A stretch of 64,000 nucleotides of DNA from Litomosoides sigmodontis (lineage: Eukaryota; Nematoda; Chromadorea; Rhabditida; Onchocercidae). The stretch lies in contig OY718808.1 in the NCBI GenBank assembly GCA_963070105.1, forward strand, positions 744,001 through 808,000. Reading direction: 5' to 3'. Under the pieces are notes generated by a model, which was given only the letters and a program-made list of their open reading frames with translations, was not told the DNA's origin and did not search any database. Both the position numbers and the translations under genes were made by a program. Position 1 is the stretch's first letter. Each line of letters begins with the position of its first letter. Positions 32,418 to 45,644 of the stretch are shown here, one piece after another.

Positions 32418-35400
32418 CAAAACAGTTAGCATAGCTCATTCTAAATAGAATTAAAATTTTACGAAGTGTTTTTCCTACAAAAGTTATCACTTGCGAGTTA
32501 GAATGCACGACAGGTTAATGTGATGATGTAGCACATCATTTAGGCTAGGACTTGTTAAGGCATGCTGCTACGAAACGATGAAAAAAAACGACAGGCACTG
32601 CACAATTGAAAAGGAAGATAGAAGTTCGGAGTATTTGAGAATAAGGAACAGCTCATGCTATAACTCATTTCTATTACACAAATAGTAAACCGAAAAATGG
32701 CAAAAACAATTAGAAAAGTTGCTATGATTGAATTATAAAGTCATGGGAAGGAAATATTAGTGAGTAATTAACGTGAAAAAAATTTTAGAAATTGAAGTGA
32801 TTCAAGTGACCCGCCAAATTTAGATGTGTGTAACCCTGAACATGCATAACAATGCCGTCGTATGTTTAAAGAACATTGTGTGACTTTCCAGTTACATGAA
32901 GTAAATTTTATGCTAATACATTTATAATTCATATTTAGCATACTTTCCGCGTCACCAAAGTATTATGAAGATAAAGCATAAAGTATACGACTGATTAGAG
33001 AATGATGTCTTTCTTGAAATATTTCAAAAAACGAAAACCTGTGGTGGTAATTGACTGATTACTGTAAAAGCAGTCCGGTAAACGGTTTAGTTACGGTTAG
33101 TTTTTTCTGAAAAAGCATGAGATAGATTTTTACTGATAAAGACCACTCATTCCCAACTTTTAATAAGTTCAGCTACAGAGAAATGTAAGGTAACGGTGGT
33201 CATCAAGAAAACTTCCCATTCAATGCTTTTTTGATGATTAGGCATAAAGTGCTGAATTTCTTACCGACATGTTACTTTAGGTCCCTCCATCTACTGAACC
33301 CTCAATAATTAACATCACTCACGTAGAGAACTCATACCAGTTACCGTTGACGATTCAAGTGACGCTTCTTTTTCGTATTTGGTAAAAAAATTAACCAAAC
33401 ATAACCATGAATACCAGTTTACGTTAGCTTGTTATTTCCTTGTTTTAAAAAATCTGCAACAATAATTTTTGGGAACAACTGAATTAGTTTCCATTCAACA
33501 ATTATTGTCGCTCAAATATATAAATATCTCATTGATCCGAATATACATGGAATTTTTTTGGAAGTCAATTATTACGCTGAAATGGTTCTTTCCTTCATTT
33601 ATCATTTTATATTTTTCATTACCTTCAGAAAGTCAATTAAAAAATGAACTCAATCTTTTTATGGTTGTTAAAACGGTAAACCAGTCTATACATTTCTTTA
33701 GTAATTAGAATTGAGCAACCAAATATCAAATAAGATTTTGATGTTGATGAGTCCGTTGAATAAACGCATATTCATTAGTAAAAACTCAGCCAAGTACTGA
33801 AATATCTACGACATCCATCTTTCTCATGATACTTAATGACAGTAACACTCTAACAACCATAAACTCAAACACTAGCCGCAATATCTTATTATATGAAATT
33901 ATCGTATAAGTTGGAGAACAATATATTACTAAATGGAAAGTTCCCATTCAATTTCAATATTTTTCCCGCTTCCGTTATCCTTCATTACACTAGAAAATAT
34001 TGTTTTGAAGAGGTAAATTCATAATTCTCTTTTCTTCACTGCGCAATTAATCCCTATGTTATCTCTACAAAGGAAAGCTAGCATCACATGAGTGATCAAA
34101 TTATTCTGACTTCAATTCGACAAGGACGTGGCAGTGATGTTTCCCAACGCATGAATTTAACAGTTAATGAAAACAGAAATCCTTTCTAGAATGCATAGGA
34201 AACCAAGTTAGATCCTTAAAGGATTTTAATGGCATATTTCACAATCGTAAACATCCATCCAGTCCAAGATCAAGTATTCCAAGTTACTAAAAATGGAAAT
34301 TAAAAGACAAACACACGGCAATTGTGGCAAACTTGTACATAGTACTACTGCACAACTGAGGACATTGAAGGCGAATTTTTCGCATTTATTATTGAAAAAC
34401 GCAAGGCACTTGCAACCGTCCTTCAAATTCCTATTCACATTTGGTATTATATAACAGATCACAGGGTAGCGCACTAGAAAATTATTCAGCTTATTAGTAA
34501 TTAGGAAGCAATAAAATGACTTAGAAAATAAATAGGACTTAGTTTAGAATGTCACACTTAAATCTAACAGCTGCTATTTTCTGCACTTTAGTGTTAGGGG
34601 ACTCCCACCGCTATACCACATTACTTCCTCACGACCATTCAACTCACTAATTTTGGTTACGTTCAGAACTAACGAATCTATCTTGTAAAAGGGACCAAAA
34701 CTTTGAAATTTCGAAAATTACCGTTGGAAATGTATCGCAACTCAAGTTATTGTTGCTGTTCCATTTCCCTGGTGCTCCCATGTACTGGAAACTCTTAAAA
34801 AACTGTTGCCGATATTTACTTTAGAATCCATATATGACACATCAGTAAAACCACAGCTTTCCGCTTAAATATATACCACTTACCATCAACAAAGATCTTA
34901 GATCATTCAATTACGCAATAGTCCTTGCTCCTGACTACCCATGGAAAGCAGTTGTTTATTCCTGAAAGAGGCCAAGCAGTTGCTCCACTAACCCTACACC
35001 AATTCTGTTTTATTAAGCACATGAATCTACAAATACTTCTACGAACTCCGTGAGCATTAGATAATTACGGAAATATCAATGAAACATTTGCAAAAAAGTT
35101 GAACGACAAAAAGCATCGAATGACCAGCTACTTCACATCCAGAAATTCGTGTGTTCCGATGAAAAACCAAAAAGAAATTGACAACGTCGCTTTCAAATTC
35201 CGACTTTCCACGTATAATCCTTCTCTCTAAGATTTCATTTAAAAGCCTGATCAATATCTTCAACCTTTTTCGAATAATCCAGATAATACTTCCGATTCTA
35301 TTCTCCAGTTTAACACGAAACCTACCACCAAGGCATACTCCAGATCAATCTAATGATCATCCTATCACAAATGTGACTTTCCTACAACTTTGACAAATTA

Positions 35401-36355
35401 GCTGGTCCTTATCGTTAGAAAAAACGTTTCAGGACTACCAAATGAAACATACTCCTATTATTACACACATCGTGTTGCAAGAACGCTGTCATCAGCAGCA
35501 AGCATTGCACCAAGGATTTCTTCATAGAGCTCTTCAGAAAGCCTTCAAACTGAAAAATAGCAAGAACTTTTCCTGACTCAAATCACTTTGAAAAATATTC
35601 AGAATCTAATCTCACTGTTTCTCTTCCACTTCCCCGGACATTGAAATTGCCTTCAGTACACTCGCGTTATCTCGTTTCATCCAGCAGCCTAAATGCCTTC
35701 AACACATTTAACATGTAACCTTCTATAACGCAAAATTTTATGTGAACAGGAAAATAGTCATCAATACAGTACAATGAACACCACAATTGAAGAAAAAACC
35801 AATAATTATATTAAGTAGTGCAAATTCGAGGTAACAAGGTCTTACATTCGGAGACAATTTCAAAATTCTCCTAACTGACCTCAAACTCAGTTTGCTTCAC
35901 AATTCGAAAAATCCACAGACCTTGCATCTTTAAAATTACGACAATGAAACCTAAAAATAAAACAGCAAAATTGAGCAAAATATGTACACACTCTGAGATC
36001 ACTGAGGCTTGCATCTTTAAACCTTTTTCCAATTTCACGATGTCGAACAGCAAACATATCCACCCAGAAATTCGACTAACTGGAATGCAATACCAGATTT
36101 CCATTATGAATAACCAACTGCAATAGCTGTTTCGTGCGTAACGCTTCTTGTTTCTTGATCACTACTTTTATATCCTGAAACCGAAACTTACGTTTACAAA
36201 ACATCAGGTTTCAGAAAGCTAAAGTTAGCAGAAAGCTAATTTCCACGAATTCAACGGTCCATCCAAAAAGCTCCAAAATGTGTTCAAAGGTAAAGTATTA
36301 CTTGACAGAAAAACAAGAGCTTTGGAAAAACTCTGATACAAAATCAAGGTTACTG
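32418..36355. other. Large intergenic region with no supported gene
   Basis: About 3.9 kb without a splice-consistent coding chain. The longest frames (79 codons at 33469-33708 plus, 82 at 34226-34474 minus) are AT-noise in composition. A 33-codon plus-strand frame at 34088-34189 has more protein-like composition but no supporting signals. No repeat family or RNA gene was recognised. Confidence 0.5.
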
Positions 36356-37430
36356 TTAACAGATGATATAGTATCCTGGAACGGAATGCTGGGCCTGGGT
36401 CACTTCGATCGCGTTTAGCATCACACATCGAAAGGTGTGGTTTTTTTTATTTTTGAACGCAAAACATTTGGAAACTGAAACAATATCACACACCAAAGAA
36501 ACCCTAATACCATTTTACATAGCTTAACTAACATGTGCCATCACCCACCATTCAAATTTCCCCGAGTTCCAAGATTTCACAATCCCAAAAAACTGTGAGG
36601 TATATGACTTCAGAATTTTGAGATCTCAATACGCATAAAACAAGCAAAAATCAAAAACCACACCAACCTGACGCAACTACCGTTTTGCCGTATAATTCAT
36701 CGAATAGAGCGTCCAAACCAAACGGATCTGCATCTGGCTGAGTGCAGCGCGCTTTTTTAAAACAAACCGGCGGTGGTGGTGGTGGTGCAATCAACACATT
36801 ATCAGCCTCCACAACATTCGACGAAGGCAACTGAACACAGTTATCTTGTTGCAATAAATTGTATAAACTGTCGTCATAACCATCAAATTGGCTTGTTTCA
36901 TTGTTTTCACCTCCACCTTTTTCCGACTTACTAGCAGACAAATCCAAACATCCCGAGAAACCATCCATGACGATCCCTGGGTGGGATTCAACTCGAAAGT
37001 CAAACTCCGACCCGCAGGACGACGACGAGTACTCACGTTTCCGATTCTCCCGACTGCCCCTTCTACGATGGCGTTTGGCTGCACGTCGTTGTTGATGTCG
37101 CCTTGCACGGCATTCACCAAGATATTTGCACAGCGATTGAATGAAACTTGTATGCAGCAACTCTCGCCTTAAATCGCGTTCCTTGCTGTTGTAAATAATC
37201 CGGCGTCGTTGGATTGCCATTGTTAACAACGAGCGAGGAGAAAGTTCACTGTCATATTCATCACCGTCATATTCCGATGAGGAGCATGACGATGAGGACG
37301 ATGATGATGACGATGATAATGATGATGTTGAAGGCAATGGTGACGCATAATGGTAATATTGGCTTGGTAGAACTGTTTCATCCAAAAGCACCATGCTGTC
37401 ACAGCCAACTGAAACATGAGTTCGCTGCAT
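36356..37430 (-). CDS. Poly-Ser/basic/Pro-rich nuclear-type protein, weakly SERTA-like
   Basis: One long exon, 36668-37430 (254 codons plus one base), opens with ATG at 37430 and ends at a gttggt donor. A possible second exon, 36356-36474, follows tattgtttcag, keeps phase and ends in TAA after 38 codons; it is much less certain. In order the long exon encodes a Ser run of about ten, an acidic patch EYDGDEYDSEL, a helix MAIQRRRIIYNSKERDLRRE continuing LLHTSFIQSL, a highly basic stretch RAAKRHRRRGSRENRKR (nuclear-localisation type), a Pro run of six and a C-terminal DPFGLDALFDELYG acidic-hydrophobic motif. The helix with E..LRRELL..S.IQ.L spacing resembles the SERTA domain, and an acidic C-terminal motif is usual in SERTA transcription cofactors, but the match is weak. 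A DNA- or chromatin-associated role is inference. Confidence 0.6.
37280..37336. repeat. GATGAC/GATGAT trinucleotide tract coding for poly-Ser
   Basis: Degenerate GAT/GAC/GAG triplets on the plus strand read as a Ser run on the minus strand, within the first exon of the SERTA-like gene. Confidence 0.8.
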
Positions 37431-39861
37431 CACTCGTTAAAACTCTTTTGCGCATGCCACAATCAATTCAATGTCGACAATAACCGTGTAACGAATCTCG
37501 TACGACAATACTATATCCTGATTTACAATTTACGTAGTCGAAAGTGTTACACGTAATGCACTACCACCGCAACAACAACCACCACCTTCAAAACGCTCCG
37601 CTCTAACCAACCGACGGCAACCGTAGCAACCCAATAAAGTGATGATCACCCACGCAACTCTAACAAAAGCAGCCGCGACGCTTCACCATGCCGCGCGTCG
37701 CGCGTGACATGCAAGATTTGAGAAATAGTGCCATGTAAATAGATTTTTTATTCTAATTTAGGAAAGATTGCAATTGCAATTTTGCTAGTTCTCAGAAGCA
37801 AGTTTTTACGAAGTCTTAGTTGACAAACTCCCGACGTTTCGTGAAATTCGCGGTGCATCGCAGAATTATTGATTGGTGGGAGGAGACACGACCAATGCTC
37901 CTGGCAACGATCCAAGAACACAGTTTGAAAGTTTTTTGCTCAGCGACGATGGGACGTCTGGTTCTGTAGTTGGATTTAGGTGTGATTAAATTGAGGCGGT
38001 TAGAAATTTAACTTAAAAAAAACTGAGTGTCAGTGGGGAAATCAACTTTAATTAAATTTTATTAAGCTGTGCTAGAAAATGAAGGATACATAAGTCAATC
38101 CAAAAAGACATCATTGTAAGCACTGCAATTGGGGAACGTAGATGTTACCTAACGTTGTGCAGATAACTTTTTTATGACATTTGCTAACATGAAGAATAAT
38201 TAAGGATAATCTTGTCATCTATAATTCTTCCATAGATACCACTAATAGAAATAAGTAAATGTATGGGGAACGGTTAGTTTCCAAGCTTCTGACCACTGTT
38301 CACTCATCCTTTTATTTATTTAAACTCGATTTCAAAACTTCGCCGTCTCAGTCAATAGTTGTGAGAAACACTAGACTTATATCCGAAAAAATCGACAATG
38401 GTTTTCCAGTTTTTTATCATATCTATAAAGGAATAAAGTGCATTGAAGGTCAGCTAATGATTTAATGAAAACGGTATAGTAATAGGGGAAATCCTTTCGG
38501 ACAAGAAATCACTGCGGAGCATATATGACAAACTGAGCAAATATGTTAAATTTTTACACCTTTAAGTGATGTCACCATAATAAATCAAATGTAGCATGGT
38601 ATGAAGTAGGCGATTGTAGAGAAGGATGGAGGAAAGAGGAAACGTAGCAGTAATTATCTTGCTAAACATCAAAATTTTAGCCCATTCCTAATGCTCATTT
38701 ACTTCCACTGAATTCCAGGCAATCGCAGAGGTGGATCTCGAATTTTAATTCCTCTGGAATAAAAAATGAAATTAAGCTAAACTTGTGACATCACTTTGAA
38801 AGGCGATAAATAATGAAGTAGAAACAAAAAGAAATCAAATATAGTGACAACTTGATAAATTGAACGTTAATGAAACAACATTTGCTAGTTGTGATTTTAC
38901 TTGCAAATAGCAATGACTGCAAGCAAATATATTTATAATTTTAAAGTAGAAGAGCTGCTATTTATATTTAGTTCGACATCACTAAGAAATCACTAACATG
39001 AAAACTGAGAGAAATAATCAAAGTAGCGGATGAATTACGTAATGAATTTCATAACCCGAAGGAATTTGCGACAGATACCTTATAATGATAAAATAAAGGA
39101 AAAACACAATTTTCAAGCAGGCAGTAACTTGGTTACTAATCAATCTGGGAACATACACGTAAAGTAGGACGCAAACGGTAGCGATGTGATTTCTACTTAT
39201 GTTCAAATTATTTTTGTATCCTTGAGAGAAAACGAACACTGTGTGTTATATTCTTCTAATCTAAGCTAGAAGAATATAATATATATCCACTTAGAACTGA
39301 AAATGAAATTGATGTTAATAGTTAACTCAAAACGAGAGTCCCTGAAAATTTCACACTTGCTTCAACTACATTGAAGAAACATTGTTAATCACTACGAAAT
39401 GTTTGGATTTCTGAGTGAACAATCGCTGAGGCGTACAATTACAGAAATCGGTTTTAGCAATATGACATTTATAACTCACTCTTCCGATGCCAGTTGCAAA
39501 AGGATCTCACAATTACACAAATAAGTTCAACATTGAAAAAAAGCACTCCCGAATTATTTCACGCATTTGTTTCCAATTTCTCATATTCAAATATGACCAT
39601 CTTAAAACCAATTTTTGATTCGGGTGTGCAATTTACATTTGCCAGTTGAAACTGGCAAAAATTAAAAAAAATAACAATTAAGAACCTAACCTTAACTGCT
39701 ACCAGGAAAGCAGTTGGACTTATTTTAAAATTTTGGAATTATGCAATACCTAATCGCGGAACAAGACAGAAAAATAAATAAGAGAATCGCAAAATCAAAT
39801 TCAAGTCATTTCTACAATCAGTCGCCGAACCAAATCTGTCTCGAATCAATAATGGAATAAT
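37431..39861. promoter_or_regulatory. Upstream region of SERTA-like gene and 3' flank of gck-3
   Basis: The part at 37500-37720 is noticeably richer in C and G than the surroundings (runs of accaccgcaacaac and gcgcgtcgcgcgtgac) and is the likely promoter of the minus-strand gene ending at 36356. From about 38000 it returns to AT-rich sequence. The plus-strand frame 38259-38465 lacks splice or leader support. Confidence 0.45.
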
Positions 39862-42800
39862 TCAGTCAACTTGAGCGTTACTCGAATCGATCAGTGATAT
39901 CTGCGCAAAACCTATTAAAGCACGTTCATCCGGCATTTCCTGTGATGGTACCGAACTCAGAGCAAAGGTCACTGACTTTTTGTCACTTTTCGATAGTGCT
40001 GCATCCACAAGTTTTTTTAAATTTGCTGCCACAACAACCAAATCATGTCCATCGATTAATTCAGCTGCAACCAGCTCATGTGCTATACCTTCAACGGTAT
40101 CCACTGATGGCGTATAATCAAATTTGATATCATTCAGTTCCTTCTGCGCATTCCTCACACGCAGGACCTGAATTTCAAAAAAAATCATCCACTCAGTAAA
40201 AATAATAAAAAAATAAGAAATTAAATGGCCAGCAGAAAAAGCTTAATTCACAATTAAAAACCAACTTACCTTCAACGATCCTGAAAAATTTCGATCAGTT
40301 GAAGTGCGCTATCACAATAATCTTTCTACCGATCTTCATTTCTCAGACATATAATAGAATAACAGTAGTGGTGTGGTGGTAATACATCCAGCACAATACT
40401 TTTCTACTCACATATCCCTTTTACCTGCTACAGGAGAATAAAAAAACAATTTTCATTCAAAGCATTCGAAAAGCAAACAAATTCCCGAAGATTAAAAGAA
40501 ATGAAGTACCAAATTAATGGTTTCCGAAGTAGTCGTTGCAACAATTGAAGTCGCTGGAAGGTCGGTTTTTTCATCCTCTTCCTCTGATTCGGTTTCTTCC
40601 GGTTCAAATTCCCAGTTCCCTTCCGAATTCTTCTTCAATTTACCCGATGCAACCTGCATACGAGAACCAAATAATACCTTCCGAGAAAAAAAAACGCTTC
40701 TCCCATTAAATTATTCGACATATTAGATCATATCTTCTTATCACGTATCCTTTGTTATTGTGCTAAATTTTTCTAACTCATGGGATTGGCGAGTATATTG
40801 CACCTACCGTTTGACACTCTGACCATGAATGATGATACCTTTTTCGGCGTATCAGTTTGATGATGAGACGGAAGTGGCATGGATGCTAGGTTTTCAATTA
40901 AGGCATGTACCAAATACTTTTTGTCTTTAGCCTTCTTGAAAAAGGAATACTTCAGTAGTTCACTTGCAGTTGGACGTTTTGATGGGTCCTTCTAAAAAGT
41001 TAGCAAACCACTTCATATTATTTTCACATATGTTACTGATATAACATGATATTTTTTAAAGCAACAATAGCCTGAATAATCATATTTATTTCCACTACTT
41101 GCTAAATACGTTAAATATCACTAACTCATCAGATCAAGGTCTTATCAGCTAATTCGTAAAGGATAGTCAAGCAAACAGTTAAATGATTAATAGTTGGAGA
41201 TCAAATTAATTCCCGTCACCTGTAGGCAATCCTTTATAACGTGACGAAAGCTTTTTCCATATGCCTTATATTGATCTTTTCTCTCTGCATTTGTATCTAA
41301 ATTCGGTGGATCGTTTTGTAACGTTAACATCAAAACCTAGAAGTATTGAACAATTAATAGGAACCTTAATTTCTGTAAGAGAAAAGGAATGCATAAACTG
41401 ACAGAAACACGGCTTTTCAATAATAGAACTTTCATCATAAACTGGTAAAGGACACTATAAATAAATATAGACCAAACATAACGAGCAATAAAACCAACTT
41501 TCATCGGTGGGAATTTATGATAAGGAGCTGTACCAGTTGCTAATTCTATAGCCAAAATTCCAAAACTCCAGATATCAGCTTTGAAATCGTATCCTGAAAC
41601 TTGTTCCATAACCTCTGGAGCCATCCAGCACGGCGTCCCTACGAATGTATGCCGAACTTTCTGTAATGATACATAAAATTGTTGTTTTTCGAGAAATGCT
41701 ACGTTAAAAATTTAACTTTTAAAAGTTATATAGGCCTATTCAAAACTTGACTATTTCATGGTAATGCAAAACAGCAATATAAATAACAACAAACTTGTCT
41801 TGACAAGTCTCCCTGACTTGCAGCCAACCATCCAGAAACGCCAAAGTCCGCAATTTGGACTGTACCATCATCCGCGATCAGTATATTCCCAGCCTTAAAC
41901 ACTCTATCACTTTATTCCTTATACTCCTACAAGAAGCGGATTTCTTCTGCTGTATTAAGTCCGAGGCCAGAAAGAAAAATTTTGAACCAAAACATTTTTT
42001 TTTAATTTTAAATTAAAAACATTTGACACCGAATTTTACTTCCAAAAATTGGCAATTCTTCCACCTTAATGTCACGGTGTATCTGTCCACTGCTGTGGAA
42101 ATATTCCAGTCCTCGTAACACTTCTTTTAGGACTGTGGCAATAGTGACTTCATCTAAAACGCCCGATGAAGCCGCTTCCTTTCCCATTGCCTAAAACGGG
42201 GACAAGAAAAATTTTGCAAACCAAGGCGTAAGCAATTGCATAACTATATTAATCATTCACATATCCATGATGTTTAATATTCATTACAAACTAAAACATG
42301 AATAATTCAACTAATTACTAGAAAGGACCAATCAATCACATTAAAATCGTGTTCCATATAGGCAATGTACCTTTACACGCCGTTTAAGGATATCCAGCAT
42401 ACTTCCACAATTGAGAAGACGCATAACAACCCATAACTCTTCGCCAACAACGAACGAAGTGTGATACATTACGACATTAGGGTGCATACACAATGCCATC
42501 GCCTAAAAAAGAAACATAACGTTGCAAATTTTGAAGAACAAACACATTGCTATGATGTAGATTTCACAAACGTGTCAGTCAACAAATCCATTTATTCCTC
42601 AACACAAATAATTTCTTAGATCTTAGTAGTCTTTTACTCCTACTCCTCTCCTAATAACTGTTGCTTACATTTATTTCGTGGAAAAGCTCATCGACCGAAG
42701 TTTGACATTTCTCGAGATTAATGCATTTAATCGCACACAACTCGTTTCTTGGAACGCATAGTGCCTAAAATTGAAAGTCTACAATATGCTTTATTAACAT

Positions 42801-43235
42801 GACCAATAAAAAGTGACTATTTCATAATTATAAGATCTTGCCTATCCTATATATATATATGTATATATGTATATATATATATATACATATATACATATAT
42901 ATATGTATATATATATATATACATAATATATGTATACACGACATAGAAATACAATCCTCAATACTTCCGTTTTACTTTACTTCTGCTATTTAACCATCTG
43001 TACCACTTTTTCTAGATACTGCTTGGGCAAGAAGAGAATATCCATTCCTTACTCTCGTAATGCTTCTCAAATGCATATACATGGATTAAAAATGAGGCAG
43101 AGGAAAAAACTAATATACCCTATACACAGTAGCCGTTGCACCGATGCCAATGGAATCTTGTAATGTGTAGTCCTCTTTTTTGTTTGGCCAGATGGTACTA
43201 CCGGCGCCCTCATCCGGTGGATGGTTTGTACTCAT
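39862..43235 (-). CDS. gck-3: STE20 kinase of the OSR1/SPAK family (GCK-3)
   Basis: Ten exons (high to low): 43119-43235, 42669-42764, 42371-42502, 42065-42190, 41795-41893, 41499-41660, 41220-41336, 40839-40991, 40510-40653, 39862-40167; all junctions are phase 0 and the product is 483 residues. Kinase landmarks: Gly loop [10 protein letters not shown], catalytic Lys in [34 protein letters not shown] and the T-loop [15 protein letters not shown]. After the PF1-type segment there is an acidic linker ([13 protein letters not shown]), then the conserved C-terminal domain starting [16 protein letters not shown] and including [17 protein letters not shown] and LIGFAQISL, the pocket that binds RFx(V/I) motifs of WNK kinases and ion cotransporters. 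In C. elegans WNK-1 and GCK-3 control chloride transport and osmotic balance. The start follows gattcag at 43247-43253 by 11 bases, a probable spliced-leader site. All catalytic residues are present. Confidence 0.97.
42847..42934. repeat. Imperfect (TA)n with TG/CA interruptions
   Basis: Alternating TA runs broken by TATGTA and TACATA blocks in the first intron of gck-3. It could pair with itself, being nearly palindromic. Confidence 0.9.
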
Positions 43236-45644
43236 CCAGAGCAACTCTGAATCGCTTCCGTTCCAGAAAACAGTAAGCTTCCTTATCGATGCTACAAACA
43301 ATTCATTATTATGGCGACCGAACTAGGACATTAAATTGTCAGGGAGCGAAGCAATTAAAGTTTCGAAGCCTTATAAAATAGCTAACCCTTTTAAGATAAA
43401 ACCACCTTCATCTTATTAGAATCTCTAGTTATAGTCTAACTAGACAGTTAGCAAAAGGACAATATCGAAATATACTTTAAAAGCTTTTAAAAGTTTCCGC
43501 TATATAACGACGACATTTATGAGAGATAATGCAAATGTTCTATCGATTCAAATTCCTTCAGTTTTCCGATCTCATAAAATGTATTTTTTGGGCATATTTT
43601 AAATCCTTTCCCGAAAATTTTCGAAATTTAAAACAAATCCTACATCTTCTTTAAACCAACTTTGAGAACTTGATATACGTACAAGGTAGATCAACCTCAT
43701 AACAAATAATAATTTCACAAATCAGCCGGAATTTTTTACTTGATCGCGAGCAAATAGCAAGTACAGCTTAGCGGTGATAAAATATTTTGAGAAGTGATAA
43801 AACCGACACAACGACGAAAAACCACATAAGGCATTATATATCACAAATGAGAGAATTATACAAAATGTGCCAAGAATACACAGTAGAAGTTATCGTGAAA
43901 AAAAAAACTCTTAAAAATTCATCAAAAAAAGAGAACCAAAAAGGAAAAATGTACAACCAAAACTTGTTGCTCTTTAATTTTACCAATTTTTTTTTATACT
44001 AAACAGATGAGCTTTCTCTACTAAAACATTTTGGAAACTCATAAAAGCATTAGGTTTCGTACTTTCAAATCTTTCATGGATTTATCTCGAAAAAAAAGCT
44101 ATTCGTACATGAAGCAACGAAAGAACAAATGCTTGAGAAGTGGAAAATTGCATGGTTGGAAATACCTCTTCGTGTATGATAATTAATTATGATGAAAATG
44201 AAAGGAATCTATGACCTTCGACGTAACTTACGCCCATTTCCATTAACAGTTGAGATTTGCCTGAAAGAACACCTGTCTCTTTTCAACCATCAGTCGACAC
44301 TCATCACAAATATTTTCCTTATCAGTAGTCTTCATCTGAGACTATAGAAAGTTATAAGGGTTCCTTTGCTGTAATGTTATACCTAATTTAAATTTTAATT
44401 CAAAGTATACAATCAACGAGGAAAAAAACATACAATATGGGAGTGTCTAAAAGTCACCCAAAATACTTTCGCAATTCCATTTCTCTTATAGATTCGAACA
44501 AAATAAAATGATATTTATAAGCTTATAAATAACTTAAAAAAACACCTCCATCTACAGAAAACTTTTTCAATGCTCCCAATAATTACCACTTTTCACTTTT
44601 CTCTTACACGCTTTTGCACTTCACACCGGAAACAAGAGATGTGAAAAAGGATCACCTGACTCACTGCTGCTCTACAAACTAACAACAACATTTATTATTT
44701 TAATATTAGCTCAGTTCGCCTATCCGTTTCTCTTAACGTGAATAATTTTCTAATCTTCCCACTTCTTTCACTGATTCAAATCATCAGCTTAGAAAGACAT
44801 TTCAAAATCAAAAAGTACAATAATCAACAATGAATTAATTGTTGGACGATTCCCAATCGATCAAACATTTCCATCAAACTAATATTGTTGATAATGCAGC
44901 ATGAAAAACAACTAATTCGCATTTTATAATAACTCAACAAAAATGATTTTTTTTTTTTTCAATGCAACAGAATATATTTCACAAACCGTTGAGAATGCCT
45001 TATGGAGGCTATGTACACCAAAATGTTCTTCCTTATCAAATGTGAGAATTTTCATTAGCATCACGTTTCGTTTGAAAATAATGCAACAAGTGCAAAAAGT
45101 TTCCCCACTTCAAGGAATCTATTCTCGCCAACAGAAGGAAGAAGAAAGGAAACAAATGTCCAACCAGTGACAAATGTCCGTGACAGGAGAAGAAAGCGAA
45201 AATAAGCAAAATATTAGCAAGCAATTCCTATCTCTTTATCATCAACTTACAGGACGAGTATGCCAAAAGAAACAGAAGAAAGTAGGGAGATTTAGTATTC
45301 AGTCATCAATGAAAAAAATGACAACTTTCAACCTTCCTTGTTCTATCTAATTCTTTTTCTTATCTTTAAAACATTTCTGCTACTTTCTTTATTGAAAATA
45401 AAAAAACCTCTTCATGGATTTGCTTTGAATAACTCGAACATTACAAATGTAATTGGATCATTTAATATCCCACAATAAATTCAGCGACAAAACTCTTTTT
45501 TCCCCTCTTTAACCATTGATACGAGCTATTTAAAAGCTGTAAAAGAATCTGAGGTACCCAGCGTCATCATTTCGATTAGCTAGAAATAGGAGCCTTGAAT
45601 TTCACTTAATAAAAAAAAAATCACGACAAATGGATTATCAGTGA
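43236..45644. promoter_or_regulatory. Region between gck-3 start and snx-6 stop
   Basis: Both genes are on the minus strand, so this 2.4 kb holds the snx-6 3' UTR and the gck-3 promoter. It is AT-rich with A-runs; no exon, RNA gene or repeat family is supported. The gap is long for a classic nematode operon. Confidence 0.5.

Noticed and set aside
36888..37172. Plus-strand frames opposite the SERTA-like gene
   Set aside because: They are antisense shadows of the long minus-strand exon.
38259..38465. 68-codon plus-strand frame
   Set aside because: Composition is borderline, but there is no leader acceptor near its ATG, no intron partner and no recognisable similarity.
43787..44002. 71-codon plus-strand Lys-rich frame
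   Set aside because: The Lys/Asn richness comes from A-runs in the gck-3 upstream region; it has no gene signals.
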